A stretch of DNA of 64,000 bases, from positions 6,645,386-6,709,385 of the forward strand of contig NZ_VFPP01000001.1 in NCBI RefSeq assembly GCF_006716745.1. The letters are read 5' to 3'. This document shows positions 6,971 through 15,323 of this stretch, piece by piece; positions within the stretch are counted from its first letter, which is position 1; every line of letters begins with the position of its first letter. The position numbers and the translations under genes were made by a program. Below the pieces are notes generated by a model that was not told where the DNA came from, searched no databases, and saw only the letters and a program-made list of their open reading frames with translations. Origin of the DNA: Saccharothrix saharensis (GTDB taxonomy: Bacteria > Actinomycetota > Actinomycetes > Mycobacteriales > Pseudonocardiaceae).

Positions 6971-9088
6971 TCAGTGGTCATCCTCGACCACCTCCCCGTC
7001 CACGATCGAGCCTTCTCGGACTGCGGCGAGCGCCGCGCGGATGTCGGCGACGAGGTAGCCGCGCACCTGGCGCACTCCGTCTTCGGTGGTGATCCGGTCA
7101 CGGGTCGGGCGGCACCCGAACTCGCCCATGCGCAGACCGAACGCCGTGGGCTCGACGTTCAGCGCGTCCACGAGTTCCGCCGTGGGAACGAAGTCACGGC
7201 GACCGGGCTGGAGATCGTCCCCGAGGTAGTCCACAACGGACGCCAGTGGTTCGGGTACCTCGGCTTCTGTCGTGCGTTCGGTGATTGTCCCGACCGCTTT
7301 GGCCACTGCGGCGTGGTCGAGCATCGGCCGGTTGTGCTGTCCGGCCGCGTGGCCGGACAGCGTGCCCTCTGCCTCTCGCAGCGCGCGTCCACGGGCGCAG
7401 ATGGCTCGCCAGTCCTCGTTGGGCATGTAGTAGGTCCGCACGGTTGTGGCGAGTACGTCGGCTCCTGCTGTGGTCTCTCCGTCCGGGCGGAGGATGCCGA
7501 CGCCCTTGTGCGTTGCCAGTAGTCGGCTGCTGTCGTAGCCGCGTGTGTTCATCTGCTCGCCCAACACGATGTTGCTGTCACGCCAGTCCATGACCCGCAG
7601 CGCGAACCGTGAGCCGAGCACCGCCCGCAGGTTGCTCGGGATGGTCTTGCTGTCCGGCCGCTGGGTGGCCAACACGAGCACGATTCCCGCCGCCGGTCCC
7701 TTGCGGGCAAGCCACGTCAGCAGCTCGCCCACGTACTCGCCTGCGGTGAGCTTCTTGTCCTGCACCTCCAGCGAGGTCCGGTCCTCCAGCGGGATCTGCA
7801 CTTCGTCAATGAAGATCGCGGTCACCGGCATGCCGAGGTTCGGGTCACGGGACATGGCGGGCGTGATCTTCGATTCCGGGCACACCTCGTCGTCAAGGTC
7901 CTGCATCCGCCGGTAACGGCCCTGCACCTCGGCGACGAGTTCCACGAGCCAGTCCACGAGCGCCAGAACGTGCGCCGGTTCGTCACCGGCCATGAACCGA
8001 TGCGCGACCTGTGCCGCCGCGTGCCAGTCCTTTCCAGCCTTGAAGTCGGCCACGTAGAGCCGTGTGTGCGGGTCCAGGATCAGCCCCGCGGCTGCCAACC
8101 GTGCCGCGAAAGTCTTGCCCTGCCTGGGAATTGCGCCCACGAGCAACGATGTCCACACCAACGGCAAGTCCACCCGCCGCTGTCGCGCGTCACGGCCGAA
8201 CGGCACCGGCCGCCACGCGTCCCACCGCTCCACGGTGAGCAACGGCGTCCGCAGTGGAGGCGAGCCGTAGGGGTCTTCGTCGGCGACCCACAGTGCGACC
8301 CTGCCCGCGTGGCCGCCGTTGCCGCGTACGCGCTCCACGATGAGCTGTACCTCGTCCACCGCCAGCGCCGATGCCAACGCCTCCCGGTTCTTCACCACGT
8401 CGGCCGCCTTGCGGGTCGCGGGCAGGTCCACGGTGACCGCCCACCCGTCACCCTGCCTCGTGGCTCGCTCGACCAGCCGTAGCGACTCGTCTTTGCCGAT
8501 CAGCTTCGCGTCTCGGAAGGCGTCCACGAGTACCTGAGGGTCCATAGTCCACGTCAGCGTCCGTGGTCCGGACAGCACCGGCTTGCGCCCCGGTGAGCCG
8601 TCCTTGCGGCGACCGAGCACCGCCAACGCGACCGCGACCGCACCACCGCCAGTCCAGAGCACCCGGTGGCCGTAGACGAGATCGAGCACTGCGACCGCCA
8701 CACCGGTGGCTGCGAGGGTGGCGCCGGTGACCTTCCACCGGAACAGTCCCAGCGCCCGGATGTCGGTGAACTTGTCCGCCAACTTCTCCGACTGTTCCGC
8801 AGCCGCCCTGTAGTCGGCAACCCGCACCCACGACCGCCACCACCGCAGCGCAACCACGAACCCACGCACGACCGCGCCGACGAACCGGAACGGCGACCGC
8901 AGCAGCGCCACCACGAAATCCTTGACAGCCTGCGTTATGAGCCGTCGTGACTTCAGGGCGCTGGGCACACGCGGCGAACGCAGCCACCAGTCCGTCAGCC
9001 GCCGTGCCCACGACGCCCGCCGAAGCGGTGCCCCGTCGTTCATGAACTCGCCTTCAAGAACCGCGCTCACGACCTCCCTGCCGTTCAT
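6971..9088 (-). CDS. traB: FtsK/SpoIIIE-like DNA translocase TraB of the element
   Basis: A 705-residue conjugation motor. It moves double-stranded DNA between mycelial cells without relaxase or type IV secretion. Two hydrophobic segments lie near residues 122-160. The FtsK-type ATPase has Walker A GAIPRQGKT (~318-326) and Walker B AIFIDEV (~424-430), with ATQRPDSKTIP further on. The C-terminal ~70 residues (DFVPTAELVDALNVEP onward) resemble a winged-helix DNA-recognition domain like FtsK gamma. It is the last gene of a five-gene operon and overlaps the preceding gene by 4 bp. The GGGACGGG repeats directly after its stop codon are its likely recognition sites. Confidence 0.92.
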   Translation of the reverse strand: MNGREVVSAVLEGEFMNDGAPLRRASWARRLTDWWLRSPRVPSALKSRRLITQAVKDFVVALLRSPFRFVGAVVRGFVVALRWWRSWVRVADYRAAAEQSEKLADKFTDIRALGLFRWKVTGATLAATGVAVAVLDLVYGHRVLWTGGGAVAVALAVLGRRKDGSPGRKPVLSGPRTLTWTMDPQVLVDAFRDAKLIGKDESLRLVERATRQGDGWAVTVDLPATRKAADVVKNREALASALAVDEVQLIVERVRGNGGHAGRVALWVADEDPYGSPPLRTPLLTVERWDAWRPVPFGRDARQRRVDLPLVWTSLLVGAIPRQGKTFAARLAAAGLILDPHTRLYVADFKAGKDWHAAAQVAHRFMAGDEPAHVLALVDWLVELVAEVQGRYRRMQDLDDEVCPESKITPAMSRDPNLGMPVTAIFIDEVQIPLEDRTSLEVQDKKLTAGEYVGELLTWLARKGPAAGIVLVLATQRPDSKTIPSNLRAVLGSRFALRVMDWRDSNIVLGEQMNTRGYDSSRLLATHKGVGILRPDGETTAGADVLATTVRTYYMPNEDWRAICARGRALREAEGTLSGHAAGQHNRPMLDHAAVAKAVGTITERTTEAEVPEPLASVVDYLGDDLQPGRRDFVPTAELVDALNVEPTAFGLRMGEFGCRPTRDRITTEDGVRQVRGYLVADIRAALAAVREGSIVDGEVVEDDH

Positions 9089-9873
9089 GACTCATTCCCG
9101 CCCACTTCGCGGAGGAGCGTGGCGGCGAGCCGCGAGGACAGCCCGCGCGAGCACCCGGTGACCTCACGGACCCATGACGGCGTCACCGTGGTCCCTGGTG
9201 TCCACGCTGCGCGTGCGGCCGACAGGTACTCCTCGAACGTGGTCCTCCTGGCCTTCGTTCGCGACCGCGGTTCATGAACGGTCGCCGGAGCACGCCGGTC
9301 GGCTTCCGTGAACGCTGCCGACACCGCTTCGGTCAGCTTGTCCCGAAGGTCCGTGACCGCCTCCGCCGCGACGAACACCACGAGCGGCGGGACCGAGTGC
9401 AGCACGATCCCCGACAGCGAACCGGCCGCGTAGGACGCCCAGGTGTTCATGACGTAGGTGGCAGCGAGCGTGAACCACTTCGCCCGCCGCACCCACGGCC
9501 CGGTCCGCACCCGGTATCGCGCCGTCACCTGCTCCGCCCGCAGGATCGCGAGCAACACGAGTGACACCGTGGGATCGAGCAGCCACGCCGCCAGCCACGG
9601 CAGAGACCACACGGGCGCGTCACCGGCCGCGAAGTGCTGGACGTTGGTCATGGTGAAGCCGAGACCGAGCACGATCCCCGCCCAGCACAGCCGGTCGACC
9701 TGCGCCCGTACGCGCTCGACCCGCAACGCGACCACGTCCGGCCGCGCCTGGTGCGCCCGCAGTTCAGCCGCTTCGGCAGCCTCCCGCGCCAACCTGTCCG
9801 CCGTGTTCTCGTCCGGCGCGGCGGGTGGCCGCCCGAAGGCGACCACCCTTCCCACACCCTTCGGTGTGCTCAC
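9085..9873 (-). CDS. Membrane protein with C-terminal helix-turn-helix region (DUF2637/Spd-like)
   Basis: A 262-residue protein. After a charged N-terminal coil (~15-60) come four hydrophobic segments between ~63 and ~170 (LCWAGIVLGLGFTM, WLAAWLLDPTVSLVLLAIL, WFTLAATYVMNTWASY, VPPLVVFVAAEAV). The C-terminal ~60 residues (TFEEYLSAARAAW, WVREVTGCSRGLSSRLAATL) look like a small winged-helix. This layout is typical of DUF2637 proteins next to traB in actinomycete plasmids and AICEs, thought to help intramycelial spread. Overlaps both neighbours by 4 bp, so translation is coupled with traB. Confidence 0.75.
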   Translation of the reverse strand: MSTPKGVGRVVAFGRPPAAPDENTADRLAREAAEAAELRAHQARPDVVALRVERVRAQVDRLCWAGIVLGLGFTMTNVQHFAAGDAPVWSLPWLAAWLLDPTVSLVLLAILRAEQVTARYRVRTGPWVRRAKWFTLAATYVMNTWASYAAGSLSGIVLHSVPPLVVFVAAEAVTDLRDKLTEAVSAAFTEADRRAPATVHEPRSRTKARRTTFEEYLSAARAAWTPGTTVTPSWVREVTGCSRGLSSRLAATLLREVGGNES

Positions 9874-10199
9874 CGTCGATCACTCCTGCGACGCGGTCCG
9901 TCCACCGCAGTCACCGTCAGTGCTCTGGTGAGCGTGTAGGCCGAGAACAGCGTCGGGAGACCGAGCACCACCCACAGCAGCGTGGAGTCTTGACCGTGTG
10001 TAATCACCAACCACTGCACGCCCACGATGACGCCAGCCGTCACGAGCACACGGCCCGTGAGCGACAGCAACCGCGCACCGGCCCGTGCCGTATCCGCCGC
10101 AGCCTTCGCCTTCCGCGAACCGGCCCGCCACACCATCACCAACGCCAACAACACACCGACACCGGCGAGCACCTGCGTAACCGTCAGATTGATCGTCAT
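9870..10199 (-). CDS. Small two-to-three-helix membrane protein of the transfer operon
   Basis: A 109-residue protein with hydrophobic segments at about 10-25 (LAGVGVLLALVMVW), 48-66 (VLVTAGVIVGVQWLVI) and 74-92 (LLWVVLGLPTLFSAYTL). ATG at 10199 gives a 4-bp overlap with whiB upstream, and the stop overlaps the next gene by 4 bp. Role inferred from position: a plasmid-spread (Spd-like) accessory to TraB. No sequence family recognised. Confidence 0.7.
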   Translation of the reverse strand: MTINLTVTQVLAGVGVLLALVMVWRAGSRKAKAAADTARAGARLLSLTGRVLVTAGVIVGVQWLVITHGQDSTLLWVVLGLPTLFSAYTLTRALTVTAVDGPRRRSDRR

Positions 10200-10543
10200 G
10201 ACGACCGCCCACCCATCCGGCCACGCCGCGCCAGCCACACCGGGTACAGGGCACGCCGCTCCTCCTCGGACAACCCACCCCACACACCCACGGTGTCAGC
10301 ACCGGCCGTACGCAACTCCAGTTCCAAGCACGCACGCCGTACCGGGCACTCGACGCACAACCGGGCAGCCAACTCCTGATCGGTCGACTCCTCCTCGTCC
10401 CACTCAGGCACCTCGTCGGCCGGAACCAACCACAGACACCGACCGTCCAACGTGACGATCTCCCACAACACCTCATCCGGCACCGCCGCGAACCGGTCAA
10501 GATCCGCCGCGATCACCTCGAAGTACTCCTCCGGGTTCACCAC
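10196..10543 (-). CDS. WhiB-family iron-sulfur transcription factor encoded by the element
   Basis: A 115-residue Wbl protein. Cys36, Cys63, Cys66 and Cys72 (LCVECPVRRAC) form the [4Fe-4S] ligand set. GVWGG at 86-90 is the family turn, followed by a basic tail for DNA contact. Wbl proteins act with the housekeeping sigma factor. It sits between xis and the membrane genes with 7- and 4-bp overlaps, so it is made together with the transfer proteins and could activate them or alter host development during transfer. The spacing between the first and second Cys (27 residues) is usual for the family. Confidence 0.92.
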   Translation of the reverse strand: MVNPEEYFEVIAADLDRFAAVPDEVLWEIVTLDGRCLWLVPADEVPEWDEEESTDQELAARLCVECPVRRACLELELRTAGADTVGVWGGLSEEERRALYPVWLARRGRMGGRSS

Positions 10544-10821
10544 GAGGCACCCCCGGTCAGCCGAGCAACCTCACGGGCCGTCCGCCGCTCGGCAGCCATA
10601 CCGGCCACGTCGACCACGCCGCCCGAGTCGACCGCCCGCCGGACCATCTCCTCGACCGCTCGTGCCGGGACGACGTACCGGGTCCGCACCCGGACAGCCG
10701 GGAAGGCGTCTTCCCGGATCGCCCGGTACAGCGTGGATGGGTCGATGCGCATGAGGCGGGCAGCCTCCGGCACCGTGTAGAAGGTGGGCGAGCCAGTACT
10801 CGCCCCGATGGTTGTACTCAT
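10537..10821 (-). CDS. xis: Excisionase-like helix-turn-helix protein
   Basis: A 94-residue MerR/excisionase-fold protein. FYTVPEAARLMRIDPSTLYRAIREDAFPAVRV is abbreviated here as the classic Xis pattern: TVPEAARLMRI, STLYRAI, then FPAVRV. It would bend attachment-site DNA and steer the integrase toward excision. GGAGG lies 9 bases before its ATG. It is the first gene of the transfer operon, overlaps whiB by 7 bp, and is divergent from an XRE regulator across a 151-bp control region. Unlike many AICEs, xis is far from int. Confidence 0.85.
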   Translation of the reverse strand: MSTTIGASTGSPTFYTVPEAARLMRIDPSTLYRAIREDAFPAVRVRTRYVVPARAVEEMVRRAVDSGGVVDVAGMAAERRTAREVARLTGGASW

Positions 10822-10972
10822 TAGTCACGCCTCCGAAAGACTGATTTCACCGCTCGGAGCGCTGACATAAGCGTTGATTATCGGTCAATCACCGCTGATC
10901 TCAGTCATGGCTCCGGAATCCGTCCGAACCGCGCGCTAACGTCGGCGCTGAGGGCGGAGCACGGAGGCGTAC
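10822..10972. promoter_or_regulatory. Divergent control region between xis-tra operon and XRE gene
   Basis: This 151-bp stretch is AT-richer than its surroundings. It contains AGCGCTGAC (10858-10866, shared with the palindrome at 5546), TTGAT-TATCGG-TCAA (inverted TTGA/TCAA arms) and GGCGCTGAG at 10944-10952. These are plausible operators for the XRE proteins that would choose between maintenance and excision/transfer. No exact promoter boxes can be fixed. Confidence 0.5.
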
Positions 10973-11347
10973 GTGAAAGAGGATTGGTCGGCAGTCGCGG
11001 AGGCAGTCAACGCCCGCGCGACCGAGCTGGCGCTGAAGCAGCGGGAACTTGCCGAGAAGTCGGGAGTCTCGCTTGCCATCGTGCGAGAGATCCAGCAAGG
11101 CCGAATCCAACGCCGACGCAACCCGCGCACTCTCGAAGCGCTGTCGATCGCGCTCGACTGGCACCCGCAGCACCTGACCGCGGTTCTCACCGGCCAGAAC
11201 CCGCCGGAAGCAGACCCGACCGCGGCACAGGTCGACAACCCGGTCATCCCGCTGCTGAACACCATCATCCGCGAGATTCGTGGACTGCGCGCCCAACTCG
11301 GCACGCTCACCAACCGGCTTGACGACGAGTCGAGAAGAAAGGACTAG
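10973..11347 (+). CDS. Small XRE-family regulator of the element
   Basis: A 124-residue protein with a Cro/CI-type helix-turn-helix at ~15-60 (LKQRELAEKSGVSLAIVREI, then NPRTLEALSIALDW). The C-terminal part (~85-118, PVIPLLNTIIREIRGLRAQL) is a probable amphipathic dimerisation helix. GTG start after GGAGG. It faces the xis-whiB-traB operon, which makes it the leading candidate for its repressor. Confidence 0.85.
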   Translation: MKEDWSAVAEAVNARATELALKQRELAEKSGVSLAIVREIQQGRIQRRRNPRTLEALSIALDWHPQHLTAVLTGQNPPEADPTAAQVDNPVIPLLNTIIREIRGLRAQLGTLTNRLDDESRRKD

Positions 11348-11359
11348 TTCGGGGTAGTC

Positions 11360-11407
11360 GTTCGGCGGCTCCTGCGTCGCTGTCATGACAACAGCAGACC
11401 GCCGAAC
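11360..11407. terminator. Nested inverted repeat after the XRE gene
   Basis: Outer arms GTTCGGCGG (11360-11368) and CCGCCGAAC (11399-11407) enclose inner arms GCTGT (11379-11383) and ACAGC (11391-11395). It lies between two same-strand regulator genes; it could terminate the first or act as operator of the second. Confidence 0.5.
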
Positions 11408-11497
11408 AGGGGGTAGAAATAATTGTCAGCGGCTAACGCCCCGCGTGTTAGGTGGAGTTAAGTTCGCAGTTCACGGCCTCAGGGGACGGGGGAGAAC

Positions 11498-12673
11498 GTG
11501 GCAGGACAGCGACGACGAGGCGACCGACCGCCGACACGGCTGCAAGCCGTCCGGCGTGAGTCCGGACGCACCCAAGCGCAAGTCGTACGCTACTTCCTCA
11601 CCAGGGGACAGGCACTAGGCATACCCGTAGCGAGCGAGTCGGCCCTGTCCGTCATGCTGTCCCGCTGGGAGAACGGCCGCGTAGAAGTAACCGACCCCGG
11701 CTATCAACGCCTCTTCCGCGAGTTCTACGGCCGAACCAACGAAGAACTTGGCTTCCCACCAGAACATCTGAACGAATCCGCCGAAGAACTTCGCGACCGC
11801 TTGGTCATCGCACGCAACATCGATCGCGAAACACTCGACCTGTTCCAACGTCAAGTCAACGACCTACGCAACTCGGACGCACGCTTCGGCGCCGTCGTGG
11901 TTCTCGACCAGCTGAACAACCTCGTCCGCCAAATGGAAAGCGTCAAGACGTTCAGCGTGAGCACCCAACTCCGCGAACGCATGGCAGCCATCCTCACCGA
12001 CGCGCGCACTCTCGCTGGCTGGACAGCACTCGACCGAGGCTCCCAACTCCAGGCTTGGCAGTACCACGAGGACGCCAAGGTCTCCGCCCGCGAAGCAGAC
12101 TCACCGCACCTCCTGGCCCACGCCACCGCACAACAAGCCGTGATCCTCTTGGACATTGGCGAACCGGCCGCCGCAGTCGAGCTGCTGGAGTACGCCCGGA
12201 AGGTAGCCGACAACCACGCCCCGTCCCTCCTCCGGAGCTGGCTCGCCGCAGCACACGGAGAAGGACTCGCAGCGGCCGGACGCCACGACGAGTCCCTACG
12301 CGCCTTCGATGCGGCACAAGCACTTCTGCCCACCAACCCGATCGACCCGGAGCTGCCGCACCTGCTCCTGAACGACGGACATCTAGCGAGGTGGCGTGGC
12401 AGCGCACTCGTGCGCCTCGCAGACCACAACGCCGTCACCAACCTCGAAGCGGCAGTGCGGGAACTGGAGACGTCCCCACACTCCGCCATCCGCGCCCAAC
12501 TCCACATGTACGCCGACCTAGCCTTCGCCTACGCCACCGCAGGCGACAGCAAGGGAGCACTGAACTACGCAGCCAAGGCCCGTCAACTAGCCTCCCGCAT
12601 CGGCTCCGACCGCCAGCGCCAGCGACTGGCGAAGCTCCAACTACCCGAGATCGGCGGACCCGGCGTTGCGTGA
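11498..12673 (+). CDS. XRE-type regulator with TPR-like C-terminal region, paralogue of 4368-5522
   Basis: A 391-residue protein. N-terminal helix-turn-helix at ~12-75 (LQAVRRESGRTQAQVVRYF, LSVMLSRWENGRVEVTDPG). The rest is helical, with Ala-rich repeats (LLAHATAQQAVILLDIGEP, LLRSWLAAAHGEGLAAAG, LARWRGSALVRLAD) that fit TPRs. It shares the whole C-terminal region with the regulator at the left end of the element but has a different DNA-binding head. GTG start with GGGGGAG close upstream. Converges on the Nudix gene with a 33-bp overlap. The cognate signal is unknown. Confidence 0.78.
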   Translation: MAGQRRRGDRPPTRLQAVRRESGRTQAQVVRYFLTRGQALGIPVASESALSVMLSRWENGRVEVTDPGYQRLFREFYGRTNEELGFPPEHLNESAEELRDRLVIARNIDRETLDLFQRQVNDLRNSDARFGAVVVLDQLNNLVRQMESVKTFSVSTQLRERMAAILTDARTLAGWTALDRGSQLQAWQYHEDAKVSAREADSPHLLAHATAQQAVILLDIGEPAAAVELLEYARKVADNHAPSLLRSWLAAAHGEGLAAAGRHDESLRAFDAAQALLPTNPIDPELPHLLLNDGHLARWRGSALVRLADHNAVTNLEAAVRELETSPHSAIRAQLHMYADLAFAYATAGDSKGALNYAAKARQLASRIGSDRQRQRLAKLQLPEIGGPGVA

Positions 12674-13213
12674 AGCCAGGTAGAACAACAGCGGCACAAT
12701 CGCCCCCGACCCAAGCACTTCGCCGCGCTTGATCAGCTCCAACATCCGATCAATCGGAATCCACTCAATCCGCGCAGCTTCCTCAGCGTCGGTCGGCTCG
12801 CCCACCTTCTCAGCGTCCCGCCAAATATAGGCGTTCACCGGGGCGTCCACCATGCCGGGCAACGGCTGAAACGTAGCGATGTGCTCAGGCTCGCCAATCG
12901 GCCGCCAACCTGTCTCTTCCTCGGCTTCACGTGCAGCAGTAGAGGCTGGATCTTCGCCTTCCTCGACCAATCCGCCGATAAGCTCATAACCCCACTCGTC
13001 AATGGCGAACCGATACCGCCACAGCGTCAGGACTTCTTCGCGTTCATTCAAAAGCAGGGCGACCGCCACGTGGTGCAACTTGACGACGTGATGTTCAAAC
13101 CGGCTACCGTCCGGTGGTTCGACATCAACAAGGTTCAGCTTGACCCATTTATTGTCATAGACGGTCCGTTCATTGTGAACGGTCCAGCGAAGGTGCTCTG
13201 GTGGTTCAATCAC
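12641..13213 (-). CDS. Nudix hydrolase of the element
   Basis: A 190-residue Nudix protein related to ADP-ribose pyrophosphatases. The Nudix box at ~80-102 reads GGLVEEGEDP then AREAEEETGW, keeping the Gly, Glu and REXXEE residues needed for metal and diphosphate hydrolysis. Nudix genes are frequent companions in pSAM2-type AICEs, where their role is not settled (nucleotide clean-up or signalling). GTG start. It follows the nuclease gene by 40 bp on the same strand, so the two may be co-transcribed. Confidence 0.9.
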   Translation of the reverse strand: MIEPPEHLRWTVHNERTVYDNKWVKLNLVDVEPPDGSRFEHHVVKLHHVAVALLLNEREEVLTLWRYRFAIDEWGYELIGGLVEEGEDPASTAAREAEEETGWRPIGEPEHIATFQPLPGMVDAPVNAYIWRDAEKVGEPTDAEEAARIEWIPIDRMLELIKRGEVLGSGAIVPLLFYLASRNAGSADLG

Positions 13214-13253
13214 TTTCTCAGTCTACTGTACAGATAGAGTTTGCGTGCTGGGA

Positions 13254-15002
13254 TTACAGGTGCGAAGTGTGCAGTAGTTGCTCGACGTTCAAGATCAAGT
13301 CCCGCATTTCGGCCGGAACCTCATCACGTCGCATCGCGTACGATATGCCCCGGGCGCTTACGGGCTTCTTGCCTATCTCCTGTAGCTTCTCGTTAAGTGC
13401 GCTAATCACGGCCTTAGGCGGTGCGGCGTGGCGGCGCCACTGTTGGTTAGCCCACAGAGTGTCGAATTCTGGCAAATACTTCTGATTTGTCGAAACCAGG
13501 TGCTGTTTGGGCCCCTTTTCCTCGTGGTAGCGTTCGGACAAGTATCTCGAAAGAACATCGGTTTTGGTTTCTTGCACGCATTCATCCAGCAGGGATTCGA
13601 TAGTATCCAGGTCGAGGCCTGTCATTCGTGCAATGGTGGACGCCTCAAGAAAGTAGCTTTCAAGCTCTTTGCGTTTCCATGCGTGTACGCGTACGTCGAA
13701 CGCTTTTAGTTCGGCATTCGCTTGTTCGACGGCTTGGTCACTTCTGTAGTCGCGATCGAGAACTACGAAGACGTCCACGGCGTTGTTGAGGAAGCTTTCA
13801 TTAAGCCAGCCGAATGCGCTGGACATTCCTCTTTTCGAGTAGCCCTCCATGGGGACGACGGCCAACCCCTTTTCTTTGCTGAATCGGTGAGCCCCCACCG
13901 TCTTGGCGACATTGCGAAGTATCTTCATATCGGTGCCCTCAACAAAAAGGGCTACACGCGAGCGGAGAGTCTTTGCGAGCCTTAGGTTAAATCCGGAACC
14001 TAGGGCGTCGTTTAGTTTAGCGAACGCCCTATCGTCGTTGACGCGTCGCGACTTGCCTTTCGTTCGGTCCACAATAACGACCGATTCTCTGCTCCATTCT
14101 GCCAAGACTTCCGGTGCATGCGTGGCCAAGATAACTTGGCTATTCACGTCCTCAAGAACTCGGACTAATCTACGTTGCAGGTCGGGGTGAAGAAAGACGT
14201 CTGGTTCATCTAGGACAAGAACCGAAGCGTCGGGCTGTCGCCAGATGTGGAAGAGTACTTGAAGCCAAATTTGGAGCCCATCTCCAGCCCAATAAATCTC
14301 TTTCTCAGTGTGGGTGCTTGTCTCGCGGTAGAAAAAATCCAGTTCAGGTTCGCCGCTGGTCGTTGAGAGATTCAGTGCACATCGTTCGATCTCGGGTGTA
14401 TTCTCGAGAGCGAATGCGACGAAATCCGGGTACTTATCCGGCTCGCGATCACGAAGATGGTAAATTTGGTTTCGAAAATGACGACTTACTAGTCTAGTGT
14501 TGTAATTTTCCTTAACGTGTTTATAAGTCAACACTACTTCGCGGTGTTCGACCGGCGAAATTGTTGGCACGACACCGATAGATCCGAAATGCTGGCGTGC
14601 AGCATTCTTGTCACGAACCGGCATTCCTTCGAGTTGCTCCAAATAGAAGTATGCATCATCCTCAACTGGCCAGACTGCAAACAATTTGGCCCTATTTGTG
14701 AACTCTAGTTCCAGTCTCGTTTCGGTTTCGCGGAACTCGTGGCGAATATTTTCCTGTGTGAACTGACTTTCGGGCAAAGCGAGAGTGAAGCCTGGGATTT
14801 TCCGGTCTCGTGTTTCGTCAAAGACGAGAACGTCAGGCTTGCGCGAGTGAGCCTGATTAATCAAGTATGCGCACAGTCGCACTGCGCCGATGATAGTTGT
14901 CTTACCTGCGTTGTTTGGGCCGACGATCACGGATGAGCCTTTTAGGCTCAAAGTAAAGTCATTGAAGCCCTTGTAATGTACGAGTCTGAGGCGACTAATC
15001 AC
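13254..15002 (-). CDS. OLD-like ATP-dependent nuclease (AAA ATPase plus TOPRIM)
   Basis: A 582-residue protein combining an ABC/SMC-type ATPase with a TOPRIM nuclease. Walker A is GPNNAGKTT (~28-36), Walker B VLVLDEPDVFLHP (~261-273) and the H-loop ATHAPEV (~293-299). TOPRIM has Glu in LFVEGTD (~352-358) and Asp-x-Asp in VVLDRDYRSD (~413-422). This is the layout of phage P2 Old and of GajA. No GajB-like helicase or reverse transcriptase is next to it, so a two-component Gabija or retron is not supported. Base composition is clearly AT-richer than anything around it, indicating recent acquisition. Position at the right end marks it as cargo, probably anti-phage or anti-plasmid. GTG start. Confidence 0.88.
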   Translation of the reverse strand: MISRLRLVHYKGFNDFTLSLKGSSVIVGPNNAGKTTIIGAVRLCAYLINQAHSRKPDVLVFDETRDRKIPGFTLALPESQFTQENIRHEFRETETRLELEFTNRAKLFAVWPVEDDAYFYLEQLEGMPVRDKNAARQHFGSIGVVPTISPVEHREVVLTYKHVKENYNTRLVSRHFRNQIYHLRDREPDKYPDFVAFALENTPEIERCALNLSTTSGEPELDFFYRETSTHTEKEIYWAGDGLQIWLQVLFHIWRQPDASVLVLDEPDVFLHPDLQRRLVRVLEDVNSQVILATHAPEVLAEWSRESVVIVDRTKGKSRRVNDDRAFAKLNDALGSGFNLRLAKTLRSRVALFVEGTDMKILRNVAKTVGAHRFSKEKGLAVVPMEGYSKRGMSSAFGWLNESFLNNAVDVFVVLDRDYRSDQAVEQANAELKAFDVRVHAWKRKELESYFLEASTIARMTGLDLDTIESLLDECVQETKTDVLSRYLSERYHEEKGPKQHLVSTNQKYLPEFDTLWANQQWRRHAAPPKAVISALNEKLQEIGKKPVSARGISYAMRRDEVPAEMRDLILNVEQLLHTSHL

Positions 15003-15323
15003 GCTCGTAGCTCACTTCTCGAATCCGTCTCGTCAGTTGATGAAAGGTCGAGTCTACAGTGGCTCGAGATGCTCCGTTGCGATGCCGCGCTCACGACATC
15101 TCGCTGTTAGGGGTCTGTGACTTCAGGGTTTGTATGTGAGACCTTCTCGCATTGATTGGTCGGTGGTCGTGAAAGTGGATCTTCATCACTCGATGGTCAG
15201 TCGCTCCACAGCGTCCATGAACGTGTCCATGAACAGCCCTCGTTGGGGCCCTTGGATGCCAGGAGTGGCGCCCCTTGTGAGGCCTCAACCCCAGGTCGCC
15301 ATCGGTGCCGTGCCTACGTGGCC
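15003..15323. other. Non-coding right end of the element
   Basis: No gene is recognised in these 321 bases. The left third is AT-rich and must hold the promoter of the nuclease gene. Two copies of GTCCATGAAC (15213-15222 and 15225-15234) lie about 100 bp from attR. Confidence 0.6.
15213..15234 (+). repeat. Tandem GTCCATGAAC pair, candidate integrase arm sites
   Basis: Two 10-bp direct copies spaced 12 bp apart, 90 bp inside the right attachment repeat. Integrase arm-type binding sites are short direct repeats at such distances from the core, but this is inference. Confidence 0.4.

Noticed and set aside
13254..15002. Gabija (GajAB) system
   Set aside because: GajA-like layout, but no UvrD-type helicase gene is adjacent, only a Nudix hydrolase.
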